A model generated the notes under the pieces. The model was not told the origin of the DNA. It made no database searches and was given only the letters and a program-made list of their open reading frames with translations. A stretch of 11,289 bases of DNA from Ferrimicrobium sp. Lineage in GTDB: Bacteria; Actinomycetota; Acidimicrobiia; Acidimicrobiales; Acidimicrobiaceae. Shown in pieces: positions 5,169-11,289 of this stretch (its first letter is position 1; every line of letters begins with the position of its first letter). Where the stretch lies: assembly GCA_027365375.1 (NCBI GenBank), contig DAHXNM010000154.1, forward strand, positions 1 to 11,289. The letters run 5' to 3'. A program made the translations under genes and the position numbers.

Positions 5169-6260
5169 TTATCCCATATCGACGAGTGTGCGCTGCGGGT
5201 CCGCGTCGATGCAGACCACACCCGGATCACCCATCGATCGGTGAAAACCTGCAGCAGCTGCAATCATCGCTCCGTTATCGGTACAGTAACGTTTCGCCGG
5301 GATGGCGGCGACGACTCCACGCCGAGCAGCTACTTGCTCGATCCGAGTTCTTAGCAGTTCGTTGGCGGCGACACCGCCTCCAATCACAACCGAAGCGTAA
5401 CCGTCAAGCGACAAAGCGCGTTCCACCTTGATCACCAACGCGTCAATGGCCGCGACTTGGAACGCAGTAGCTATCTCGATCGCACCCACCTCGGGGTGTG
5501 TTCTGGCAAAGGACATCACAGCCGTTTTGAGTCCCGAAAACGAAAAGTCGAGGCCCTCAGTGCGCAGGCCTCTAGGGAAGTCCACAGCCGGGGGTGGGGC
5601 GTTGTGAGCCACTCGTTCGATGGCTGGTCCACCCGGGTAGCCAAGATCGAGTAGCCGAGCTACCTTGTCAAAAGCCTCGCCGGCTGCATCATCCTTGGTT
5701 CTTCCAATGAGTCGGTAACTCCCAGGCGCATCCACAGCGATCATCTCTGTGTGCCCACCGGAGACCAGCAAGACCAGCGCTGGAAGTGCTACCGGGCCCT
5801 CGAGCGCGGCTGCGAAAAGATGACCCTCCATATGGTCAACTGGATAGAGCGGAAGGTGTGCCCCTAATGCCAATCCTTGAGCGCTCCCCACGCCGACCAT
5901 GAGAGCTCCTGGAAGACCGGGTCCGTTGGTCACGGCGATCGCATCGAGGTCTCGAAGGTTGAGTTTGGCCTCGGCGAGCGCCGCTTCGATGGTGACAAGC
6001 ATCGCCTGATCGTGAGCGCGCGCCGCCAGCTCAGGCACGACTCCGCCAAAGGATGCATGAATATCGACCTGTGATTGGATCACAGATGCAACCACCTCGG
6101 TTCCTGCCAGCACGGCGACCGCGGTCTCGTCGCATGAGGTCTCGATCCCCATGATCACGCCGGCGTCGATAAGTCTCAACTCAGATTCCGACCACTCTTG
6201 CTCAGAACCAGCGGAGGTATGTGAGGTTAACCCAGAGGTCGGATGGTGGTTCCTAGACAA
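5169..6260 (-). CDS. tsaD: tRNA t6A threonylcarbamoyltransferase subunit TsaD
   Basis: TsaD transfers the threonylcarbamoyl group from TC-AMP to A37 of ANN-decoding tRNAs, working with TsaB and TsaE. With the start used here the protein has 363 residues. Seen: GIETSCDETAVAV (38-50), NGPGLPGALMVG (112-123), the metal-binding HMEGH (H143, H147), VSGGHTEM, DDAAGEAFDKVARLL, DFSFSGLKTAV, GGGVAAN and CTDNGAMIA (D328). The conserved core would normally begin at the ATG at 6152, or the GTG at 6158, but neither has a ribosome site. A TTG at 6260 has GGGAGGT seven bases upstream and overlaps the rimI stop by eight bases (6253-6260), so I chose it. This adds a polar 36-residue N-terminal extension rich in Ser, Thr and His that the family normally lacks. 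An ATG further upstream at 6326 is open but lies deep inside rimI. This is the last gene of the packed operon before groES. Confidence 0.96.
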   Translation of the reverse strand: MSRNHHPTSGLTSHTSAGSEQEWSESELRLIDAGVIMGIETSCDETAVAVLAGTEVVASVIQSQVDIHASFGGVVPELAARAHDQAMLVTIEAALAEAKLNLRDLDAIAVTNGPGLPGALMVGVGSAQGLALGAHLPLYPVDHMEGHLFAAALEGPVALPALVLLVSGGHTEMIAVDAPGSYRLIGRTKDDAAGEAFDKVARLLDLGYPGGPAIERVAHNAPPPAVDFPRGLRTEGLDFSFSGLKTAVMSFARTHPEVGAIEIATAFQVAAIDALVIKVERALSLDGYASVVIGGGVAANELLRTRIEQVAARRGVVAAIPAKRYCTDNGAMIAAAAGFHRSMGDPGVVCIDADPQRTLVDMG

Positions 6261-6777
6261 GTGCGGAACCTCCCTGATCGAGAGCGTCGGCAATCCCCCG
6301 GCGACGAGCCAGTTCGGCTGGAGCATCTAGATCGTAGAGCCACATAATAATGGCGTCCTCTCCATTGTCATGGTAATAGCCACGCCTTAGCGCTACAGGA
6401 GCAAAGCCAAACCGTTGATAAAGTCGTTTAGCGCGTTCGTTGTGCGATCGAACCTCAAGAGTGCAATCCTTGATCCTCGCCATCTGCGCGGCCTCTAGGG
6501 CGTCGAGGATCAGTCGAGTCGCCACCCCGTGACCCCACTGGTCGGGATCGACTCCGACGGTAGCGATATGGGCCTCATCGACGATGTAGAGCATGCCCAG
6601 GTAGCCAACCAGCTGACTATTCTCCTCTGCTAAAGCGACCCGATAGCGTCGGTCCTCACCTCGCTGCAGCTCATCCTGAAAGAGTCGTCTGCTCCAAGGA
6701 ATGCCAGAGATCTTCTGCTCGATCCGCAACACCTCCTCGAGATGTTCCTCGGCCATCGGGGCAAGACAGATCTTCAT
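6253..6777 (-). CDS. rimI: Ribosomal-protein-alanine N-acetyltransferase RimI-like (GNAT)
   Basis: A 174-residue GNAT-fold acetyltransferase. RimI acetylates the N-terminal Ala of ribosomal protein S18 in enterobacteria, and the homolog encoded with tsaB and tsaD is usually annotated the same way, although its substrate here is not proven. Seen: HIATVGVDPDQWGHGVATRLI (70-90), containing the acetyl-CoA pyrophosphate loop QxxGxG/A (Q80-A86); LEVRSHNERAKRLYQRFGF (107-125) with E108, N113 and Y120 at positions equivalent to catalytic or conserved RimI residues; and the C-terminal YYHDNGEDAIIMW. The last 20 or so residues are a charged tail (ARRRGIADALDQGGSALV). ATG is used: its ATGA overlaps the tsaB stop (6774-6777). 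The visible ribosome site is weak, so translation probably relies on coupling. Confidence 0.93.
   Translation of the reverse strand: MKICLAPMAEEHLEEVLRIEQKISGIPWSRRLFQDELQRGEDRRYRVALAEENSQLVGYLGMLYIVDEAHIATVGVDPDQWGHGVATRLILDALEAAQMARIKDCTLEVRSHNERAKRLYQRFGFAPVALRRGYYHDNGEDAIIMWLYDLDAPAELARRRGIADALDQGGSALV
6268..6274 (-). promoter_or_regulatory. Ribosome binding site deciding the TTG start of tsaD
   Basis: On the minus strand this is GGGAGGT, inside the end of rimI and seven bases before the TTG at 6260. It is the best Shine-Dalgarno match near any candidate tsaD start. Confidence 0.65.
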
Positions 6778-7481
6778 TGATTGAGCCCAACCCTACCAAT
6801 AGAACCATCTGCCAACCGCACATCGAACCCACGCCGGACTCCGGACTCCTTCACGTACCAGACGCGAAGCTCGTTAGGCGACGTGAACGCTCCTCTCCTC
6901 CACAGAGCTGCGGCGAAATCGAGCAACTCTGCGTCGGAGTGCAGCTCCCGTTCAAAGACAGCTGCCCCTCGAATCCGGCCCTCCTCTCTCAGTTGACCGC
7001 CGACAAGATCTTCATGCCCCACCTCAAGATCGGTCAAAGCTACGACGCTTGCGCGCTCGATCGGGTGCGTCTGTCCTTGACGAACCTCGACTCTGAGAAT
7101 CTTCTTACGGCCGATGGGCTCAAGTATGAGGCCAAGCTGATCGGTGGCGAGCTCCCCAGCGAGCTGATCGGCTAGCGGATCGATCGAGCGGAAGCTGACC
7201 ACCCCAATCCCCCGCGACCAAGCCAACAGTCGAACAAAAGCCGCCGCACTTCGAAGTGGAAGCAGCGGACCTGGTCCAGTCACGAGTGCTAAAAGCTCGA
7301 TCGGTTCATCGCCAGCTAGATCCGCCACGGCGGCCGCAAGCTCCCCAAGGGGTCTGTCACCAATTACACGACCGCTGTCTACCCCGTGTTTGCGAGCTAG
7401 TACGCGCCCAGGGCGTGTGGCGCAATCGACTAGGATGGAAACCGCAGGGTTCAACGCAGCCATTGCAAACGATCTCGCCAT
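6774..7481 (-). CDS. tsaB: TsaB-like t6A biosynthesis protein, divergent
   Basis: Position between tsaE and rimI-tsaD, a length of 235 residues, and the sequence features identify this as TsaB, the inactive ASKHA-fold partner that dimerises with TsaD. Seen: an N-terminal strand ending in VDCATRPG (18-25, where the family usually has DTS), VTGPGPLLPLRSAAAFVRLLAW (67-88), which stands where TsaB normally has GPGSFTGLR, and the closing PNELRVWYVKESG, resembling the usual P-x-YxR tail. Only GPG and Arg77 of the central motif remain, and the early HxxxL segment is also altered, so the protein is clearly diverged. TsaB has no catalytic role of its own and tolerates such change. The ATG at 7481 has GAGG ten bases upstream and overlaps tsaE by 31 bases. 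An internal ATG at 7463 would cut the overlap to 13 but has a weaker ribosome site. Confidence 0.85.
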   Translation of the reverse strand: MARSFAMAALNPAVSILVDCATRPGRVLARKHGVDSGRVIGDRPLGELAAAVADLAGDEPIELLALVTGPGPLLPLRSAAAFVRLLAWSRGIGVVSFRSIDPLADQLAGELATDQLGLILEPIGRKKILRVEVRQGQTHPIERASVVALTDLEVGHEDLVGGQLREEGRIRGAAVFERELHSDAELLDFAAALWRRGAFTSPNELRVWYVKESGVRRGFDVRLADGSIGRVGLNQ

Positions 7482-7900
7482 TGGGGTGTTGCCTCAATCT
7501 CCATACAGCGCCCTTCCCCTTCTAGTTGGATTCGCACCCACAGTCGCTCGTACTCAGCGAGCGATCTCGAGCGCTCAGCCCACTCGACAACTACCATTGC
7601 TCCGCGCTCCATCTCCTCGAGAACTCCCTGTTCATCTAGGTAGTCAGGGTCATCCACCCGATACAGGTCAACGTGATAGAGTTCGCCACCACCGGCGAGC
7701 AGATACGGTTTGACGGTGACAAAAGTCGGTGATGTCACCGACCGTTGAATACCAAGTCCATTGGCTATTCCCTGAGTAAAGGTGGTCTTGCCTGCACCGA
7801 GTTCACCGGTCAGCAATACGAGATCGCCGGGTTGTAGTGCGGTTCCAAGTCGGTATCCAAGCTCGAACATCGCCCCCGCAGTCTCGACGCGAAGCTTCAC
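7451..7900 (-). CDS. tsaE: tRNA t6A biosynthesis ATPase TsaE
   Basis: TsaE is the small P-loop ATPase that drives cycling of the TsaB-TsaD complex in t6A synthesis. The 149-residue protein has the family's length and motifs: Walker A GELGAGKTT (32-40) with K38 and T39, the family-specific SPTFVTVKPY, YHVDLYRVDD, and the downstream VVVEWAER. The start is GTG; its GTGA overlaps the stop of the uracil-DNA glycosylase gene (7897-7900), and AGAGGG lies seven bases upstream. The 3' end overlaps tsaB by 31 bases. All evidence agrees, and the only unusual point is that its upstream neighbour is a DNA-repair gene where alr would be expected. Confidence 0.97.
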   Translation of the reverse strand: MKLRVETAGAMFELGYRLGTALQPGDLVLLTGELGAGKTTFTQGIANGLGIQRSVTSPTFVTVKPYLLAGGGELYHVDLYRVDDPDYLDEQGVLEEMERGAMVVVEWAERSRSLAEYERLWVRIQLEGEGRCMEIEATPQWRDRLQWLR

Positions 7901-8463
7901 GGTCGGCCCTCTTCGAGCAGCAGATGTGCCCGCGCAAAATCTACCCGCATCTCGGTTAGACGGGCCGCCCCTCCTCGCAATGCAAACGCAGGATGGTATG
8001 TTGGTATCACTACCACCCCATCGAGGTCGTAGAGACGGCCGCGCAAGGAGCCGAGTGAGGCTTTGGATCGTAATACGCGACTAACTGCCACTCTTCCAAG
8101 GAGAAGAACGACTCTTGGGGCCACCAACATCAACTGGCGTTCTAGTAGCGATGCACACGCATCCATCTCTTCAGGCCTCGGGTCACGATTGTTAGGTGGG
8201 CGACATTTGACAACATTGGCTATATAGGTCTGCCCTCGAGTACGTCCGAGCTCTTCTTCGATGAGTCGATCGAGCAGACGTCCAGATCTACCAACGAAGG
8301 GACGGCCAAGTTCGTCTTCGCGAGCGCCAGGTCCTTCGCCAATGATCATCAGGTCGCTCGGCACACAACCCTCGCCGACGACCACCTGGGTGCGAGTCGC
8401 CGCGAGAGCGCAGTCCTGGCAGGCTCGTGCATCTCTAATCAACAGATCAAGACTATCAACCAC
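7897..8463 (-). CDS. Uracil-DNA glycosylase, family 4 (Fe-S type)
   Basis: The 188-residue protein belongs to the family 4 uracil-DNA glycosylases, which remove uracil arising from cytosine deamination in DNA and begin base-excision repair. Seen: the four Fe-S ligands C15, C18, C87 and C103; motif 1 GEGPGAREDELGRPFVGRSG (42-61), with the Gly-Glu-x-Pro-Gly loop and the F56 expected to stack on uracil; YIANVVKCRPPNNRDP (80-95); and the motif TYHPAFALR near the C-terminus with the conserved His-Pro. Length is standard. GTG starts the gene, overlapping the alr stop by eight bases (8456-8463), with AAGG seven bases upstream. Its own stop overlaps the tsaE start (GTGA). Such enzymes are common in thermophiles and actinobacteria. 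Here the gene is embedded between cell-wall and tRNA-modification genes. Confidence 0.95.
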   Translation of the reverse strand: MVDSLDLLIRDARACQDCALAATRTQVVVGEGCVPSDLMIIGEGPGAREDELGRPFVGRSGRLLDRLIEEELGRTRGQTYIANVVKCRPPNNRDPRPEEMDACASLLERQLMLVAPRVVLLLGRVAVSRVLRSKASLGSLRGRLYDLDGVVVIPTYHPAFALRGGAARLTEMRVDFARAHLLLEEGRP

Positions 8464-9601
8464 GGTAGCGCCTTGGCACGCGGTCGCTGATCCCAGTCAG
8501 GATCTCGTAACTGATGGTCGAGAGTCTTGAGGCGAGTTCATCTGCACCGATCGACTCCGAGCCCTGATCGCCGATAAGCACCACCTCGTCACCAACCTCG
8601 ACCGTCGGATCACCGACGGCTACCATTACGTAGTCCATCGCAACTACGCCTGCCAATCGATGACGCTCTCCTCGAATCAAGACCTCGGCTCCAGCATCAA
8701 AGAGCCCACGTCGGTAGCCATCGGCGTATCCTATCGGAATTGTCGCGATCGACGTCCCCTCTGGGAACAGCTGGCGATGACCATAGGATACACCTCCAGC
8801 CTCCGGTAGCCGATGGATCCGCGCCACCCTGCTTACAAGCCGAAGCGCCGGTCGCACACACAGTTCCGGTGCACCATAACCATACATCCCAATCCCCAAT
8901 CGAACCAGATCGAAACCTGTCTGCGGATAGTTGACTAAACCAGCGGTGTTGGCAACATGAAGAAGAGGTCGAGTGTCTAGTTGGTCAACGATCTGCCGGT
9001 AGACATCCTGGAGACATCGCACCTGTGTCATCACACTCTGGCAACCCTCCTCGCCCTCATCCGCCCGCGCAAAATGCGAGTAGACACCGGCCACATCGAT
9101 CCGAGCAGATCGTGCAGCCCGTGCGAGCACCACTGCGGCAGAGGCGTCACTCCCCATACGACGAAGACCGGTCTCCACCTCTAGTTGCAGCGAGGGGAGA
9201 TAGAGCGAACGGTCGCGTTCAGAGAGTGACTCGACCACTTCGATCATCGACTGCATGGTCGCCATCGTGTGGACTGTGGGGGTGATCCGGTACCTGATAG
9301 CCTCGCCGAACAGGCTGGGGTCCGGCTCGCTCAACAGAACGATCGGCGGCTGGTCTACGCCCTCACGAAGGGCGATCGCCTCGTCGAAGGTGGCCACAAA
9401 GAAGACCTCAGCTCCAGCTGCGCTGGCGGCCTCTGCGACTCTGATAGCTCCATGGCCATAGGCGTCTGCCTTGACGACTGCTCCGATTTTGACCACCGAC
9501 CCGACCTTAGCTCGAGCGAAGGTGTGAACTCGAGCAACGTTATCGCGCACCGCAGCAAGATCGACTTCAACGTAGGTTGGGCGGTGGGACGACGCAATCA
9601 C
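8456..9601 (-). CDS. alr: Alanine racemase
   Basis: Alr interconverts L- and D-alanine with PLP and supplies D-Ala for peptidoglycan. The 381-residue protein has the usual two-domain length. Seen: the PLP-lysine motif VVKADAYGHG with K44; VYSHFARADE (173-182); NTAGLVNYP; the LGIGMYGY loop; the second catalytic base Tyr273 in GGVSYGH; IPIGYADGYRRG; and VAMDYVMVAVG in the C-terminal barrel. The active-site strand reads LEVETGLRRMG (140-150): Glu141 stands where many alanine racemases have a carbamylated Lys, and Glu143 replaces the usual Asp, while Arg148, the partner that contacts PLP, is kept. GTG starts the gene, overlapping the nnr stop by GTGA (9598-9601). The 3' end overlaps the uracil-DNA glycosylase gene by eight bases. 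Confidence 0.97.
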   Translation of the reverse strand: MIASSHRPTYVEVDLAAVRDNVARVHTFARAKVGSVVKIGAVVKADAYGHGAIRVAEAASAAGAEVFFVATFDEAIALREGVDQPPIVLLSEPDPSLFGEAIRYRITPTVHTMATMQSMIEVVESLSERDRSLYLPSLQLEVETGLRRMGSDASAAVVLARAARSARIDVAGVYSHFARADEGEEGCQSVMTQVRCLQDVYRQIVDQLDTRPLLHVANTAGLVNYPQTGFDLVRLGIGMYGYGAPELCVRPALRLVSRVARIHRLPEAGGVSYGHRQLFPEGTSIATIPIGYADGYRRGLFDAGAEVLIRGERHRLAGVVAMDYVMVAVGDPTVEVGDEVVLIGDQGSESIGADELASRLSTISYEILTGISDRVPRRYRG

Positions 9602-10998
9602 CGAAGCAGTTCCTGCGGGGACGCAACACAGTGGAGGTCACCATAGTAATGAGCAATGGCGTCAACCAAAGAGGTGGCTGTCACCTTGCCGGTTGAGACG
9701 CCAGCGCCCGCCGCACCGTGCATATAGGCGCCGGCCCAAGCCGCCTCATAGGCCGACATCCCCTGGGCGAGCAGACCAGCGATCACGCCAGCGAGTACAT
9801 CACCGGTGCCCGCGCTCGCCAGCTTCGCCGTTCCAGCCGCCGACAGCGCAACCGACCCGGATGGATCAGCAATAATCGTGGGAGACCCCTTCAGAAGAAC
9901 CACGGCACCAAGATCGATCGCCGCCTGACGGCAGGCGACGACCGGCGACCCCTCTATCGGACCAAAAACGCGTTCGAACTCGCCATGATGAGGAGTCAGC
10001 ACCGTGGAGGCTCGACGTCGACTGAGCGTACGTGCGAGATTTGAACCGTCACGGAAACAGGTCAATCCATCGGCATCGAGCACGACCGGACAGTCAGTGT
10101 CGATCAACAGGCGGCGGACAAAGTTACCTATCTGGAGTGAACCACCAAGCCCGGGACCCACCACCATGGCCCGGAATCTGCGAGAGGCCCCCACCACAGG
10201 CTCGGCAAAGTAGGACTCCAACCGGTCGACCACGACTTCGTTCGGATGCTCGAGCGATTCAGTAGGCTCAGCACGGGTGACCAGGTGCACGATACCAGCA
10301 CCGACAGCCATAGCGCCTGCAGAACCGAAACTTGCAGCGCCTCGCATGCCTGGCGACCCTCCCACGACCATGACGCTCGCAGACCACTTATGACTATCCG
10401 GCGGCAGCTGGGGCATCACCGCCACAAGATCACGAGAGGTGATTAGATGGCATTGTGAAACTGCCGGGGCTAACGCAGGGAGTACACGCAGCAACTGCCC
10501 CGAGTAGTCGCGACCAGGACCGAATAGGTGACCGAACTTAAAGCCGCCGATCACGGCGGTATAGTCTGCACGAACGGCCCCGCCAAGAATCTCTCCTGTA
10601 TCCCCTCCGACCCCCGACGGGATATCGACCGAGAGTACCGGGACACCTTCTGGGAGCTTTGGAGGATCAAAAGGACGAGAAAGGCCAGTTCCAACGATCG
10701 CATCCACCACCAGGTCAGGGCTTGGACCGATCAACTCGCTCTCGAGCTCTTCGGGTTCCATCACGGTCACAGCTATACCTAGGTGGTTGAGATGTCTCCC
10801 CATGCTTCGACCATCACTGCCGTTATTGCCACGGCCAGCCACGATCAGTACCCGGCGGCCGTAGCTGCCACCCAGGATGGAGACCGCTGTCTGAGCAAGC
10901 GCAAACCCGACACGATCTATCACCTCACCGGTCTCTCCTCTTCGAGCCAGTTCACGATCATAATTCGCAACTTCTGCAATCGTGACTACCGGATCCAC
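9598..10998 (-). CDS. nnr: Bifunctional NAD(P)H-hydrate repair enzyme Nnr
   Basis: Nnr repairs damaged NAD(P)H: the N-terminal YjeF_N domain epimerises R- and S-NAD(P)HX and the C-terminal domain dehydrates S-NAD(P)HX using ADP. With the chosen start the protein has 466 residues. Epimerase half: GRGNNGSDG (55-63, Ser61 in place of the usual second Gly), DAIVGTGLSRP and SVDIPSGVGGDTG. Dehydratase half, from HKWSASVMVVGGSPGMRGAA (203-222): VVGPGLG, LDADGL, LTPHHGEF (334-341), VLLKGSPTII and ASAGTGDVLAG (394-404) with catalytic D400. I chose the GTG at 10998 because GGAGGT lies seven bases upstream and the protein then begins near the usual domain edge. An in-frame GTG at 11022 would add eight residues but lacks a ribosome site. 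Placement between acpS and alr is the common actinobacterial order. Confidence 0.96.
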   Translation of the reverse strand: MDPVVTIAEVANYDRELARRGETGEVIDRVGFALAQTAVSILGGSYGRRVLIVAGRGNNGSDGRSMGRHLNHLGIAVTVMEPEELESELIGPSPDLVVDAIVGTGLSRPFDPPKLPEGVPVLSVDIPSGVGGDTGEILGGAVRADYTAVIGGFKFGHLFGPGRDYSGQLLRVLPALAPAVSQCHLITSRDLVAVMPQLPPDSHKWSASVMVVGGSPGMRGAASFGSAGAMAVGAGIVHLVTRAEPTESLEHPNEVVVDRLESYFAEPVVGASRRFRAMVVGPGLGGSLQIGNFVRRLLIDTDCPVVLDADGLTCFRDGSNLARTLSRRRASTVLTPHHGEFERVFGPIEGSPVVACRQAAIDLGAVVLLKGSPTIIADPSGSVALSAAGTAKLASAGTGDVLAGVIAGLLAQGMSAYEAAWAGAYMHGAAGAGVSTGKVTATSLVDAIAHYYGDLHCVASPQELLR

Positions 10999-11005
10999 GA
11001 CAACG

Positions 11006-11011
11006 ACCTCC
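11006..11011 (-). promoter_or_regulatory. Ribosome binding site deciding the GTG start of nnr
   Basis: GGAGGT on the minus strand, seven bases before the GTG at 10998. It would lie inside the coding region if the GTG at 11022 were the start, so it favours the shorter protein. Confidence 0.65.
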
Positions 11012-11047
11012 AAAATCGACACCGACCATGAGCCTAGCCGTCAAGGA

Positions 11048-11289
11048 TCACCCCTCGATTAGCGCTACCACGTGAGCGATGGCGAGCAGCTTGGTATGGG
11101 TCAAACTAAGTGCGAACTCAACACAGCCAGATTCGCTAGCGAGCTGAGCGGCCGTGCCAGATAGCCGGAGCACCGGAGCACCGGAGGCTAAGCGCAAGGT
11201 CTCGATCTCTTGAAATCGGACGGCACCGAGGCCCACTCCAAGCAGCTTCATCGTCGCCTCTTTGACACAGAAGCGAGCTGCCAAACTTT
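11048..11289 (-). CDS. acpS: Holo-[acyl-carrier-protein] synthase AcpS (5' end outside window)
   Basis: AcpS moves the phosphopantetheine arm from CoA onto apo-acyl carrier protein. Only the last 80 residues or so are present: the frame is open to the window edge. The visible part opens with SLAARFCVKEATMKLLG, the family's second signature (RFxxKEAxxKxLG), whose Glu in KEA is a metal and catalytic ligand. It continues with RFQEIETLRLASGAPVLRLSGTAAQLA and ends SLTHTKLLAIAHVVALIEG, the conserved SLSH segment followed by the last strand. The N-terminal GxDxxxI metal-binding motif lies beyond the window. The TGA is 49 bases from the nnr start used here, and the intervening bases show no promoter or terminator, so acpS probably belongs to the same operon. 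Confidence 0.9.
   Translation of the reverse strand, partial: SLAARFCVKEATMKLLGVGLGAVRFQEIETLRLASGAPVLRLSGTAAQLASESGCVEFALSLTHTKLLAIAHVVALIEG

Overview
The window reads as ordinary chromosomal DNA of a moderately GC-rich actinobacterium. The minus-strand order acpS-nnr-alr-(UDG)-tsaE-tsaB-rimI-tsaD-groES-groEL matches the housekeeping layout known from actinobacteria such as Mycobacterium (alr-tsaE-tsaB-rimI-tsaD-groES-groEL). The GroEL tail rich in Gly and Met and the intermediate GC content would fit Acidimicrobiia, but that lineage guess is inference only. No transposase, integrase, tRNA, rRNA, CRISPR array or prophage signal was seen.

Left part, plus strand (1-1245): the 3' end of an unidentified gene overlaps by GTGA a crcB fluoride-channel gene. 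A DUF190 (PII-like fold) gene and a second crcB gene follow. The two CrcB proteins have opposite charge bias and asymmetric pore motifs, as expected of an antiparallel heterodimeric Fluc channel. The first copy has lost both Phe-box phenylalanines. After a 134-base gap with a plausible near-leaderless promoter comes a TesB-like thioesterase-family gene (1380-2246).

Middle (2261-5068, minus strand): a Nudix CoA-pyrophosphatase-type gene converges on the thioesterase gene with a 14-base gap. Upstream of it lies a very strong intrinsic terminator (14-bp perfect stem) that ends groES-groEL. The chaperonin operon is preceded by a near-perfect CIRCE operator, so HrcA heat-shock repression is expected.

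Right part (5169-11289, minus strand): a tightly packed operon starts with acpS (cut by the window edge). It continues with the NAD(P)HX repair enzyme nnr, alanine racemase alr, a family-4 uracil-DNA glycosylase, and the t6A tRNA-modification set tsaE-tsaB-rimI-tsaD. From nnr to tsaD every neighbouring pair overlaps (4, 8, 4, 31, 4 and 8 bases), which suggests translational coupling. Several genes use TTG or GTG starts behind a strong GGAGGT-type ribosome site, and this shifts the best start of nnr and tsaD.

No clearly new biological system is visible. The best leads are the asymmetric crcB-DUF190-crcB cassette, the unusual TsaB sequence, the TsaD N-terminal extension, the uracil-DNA glycosylase lodged in the alr-tsaE interval, and an alanine racemase in which Glu replaces the usual carbamylated Lys.
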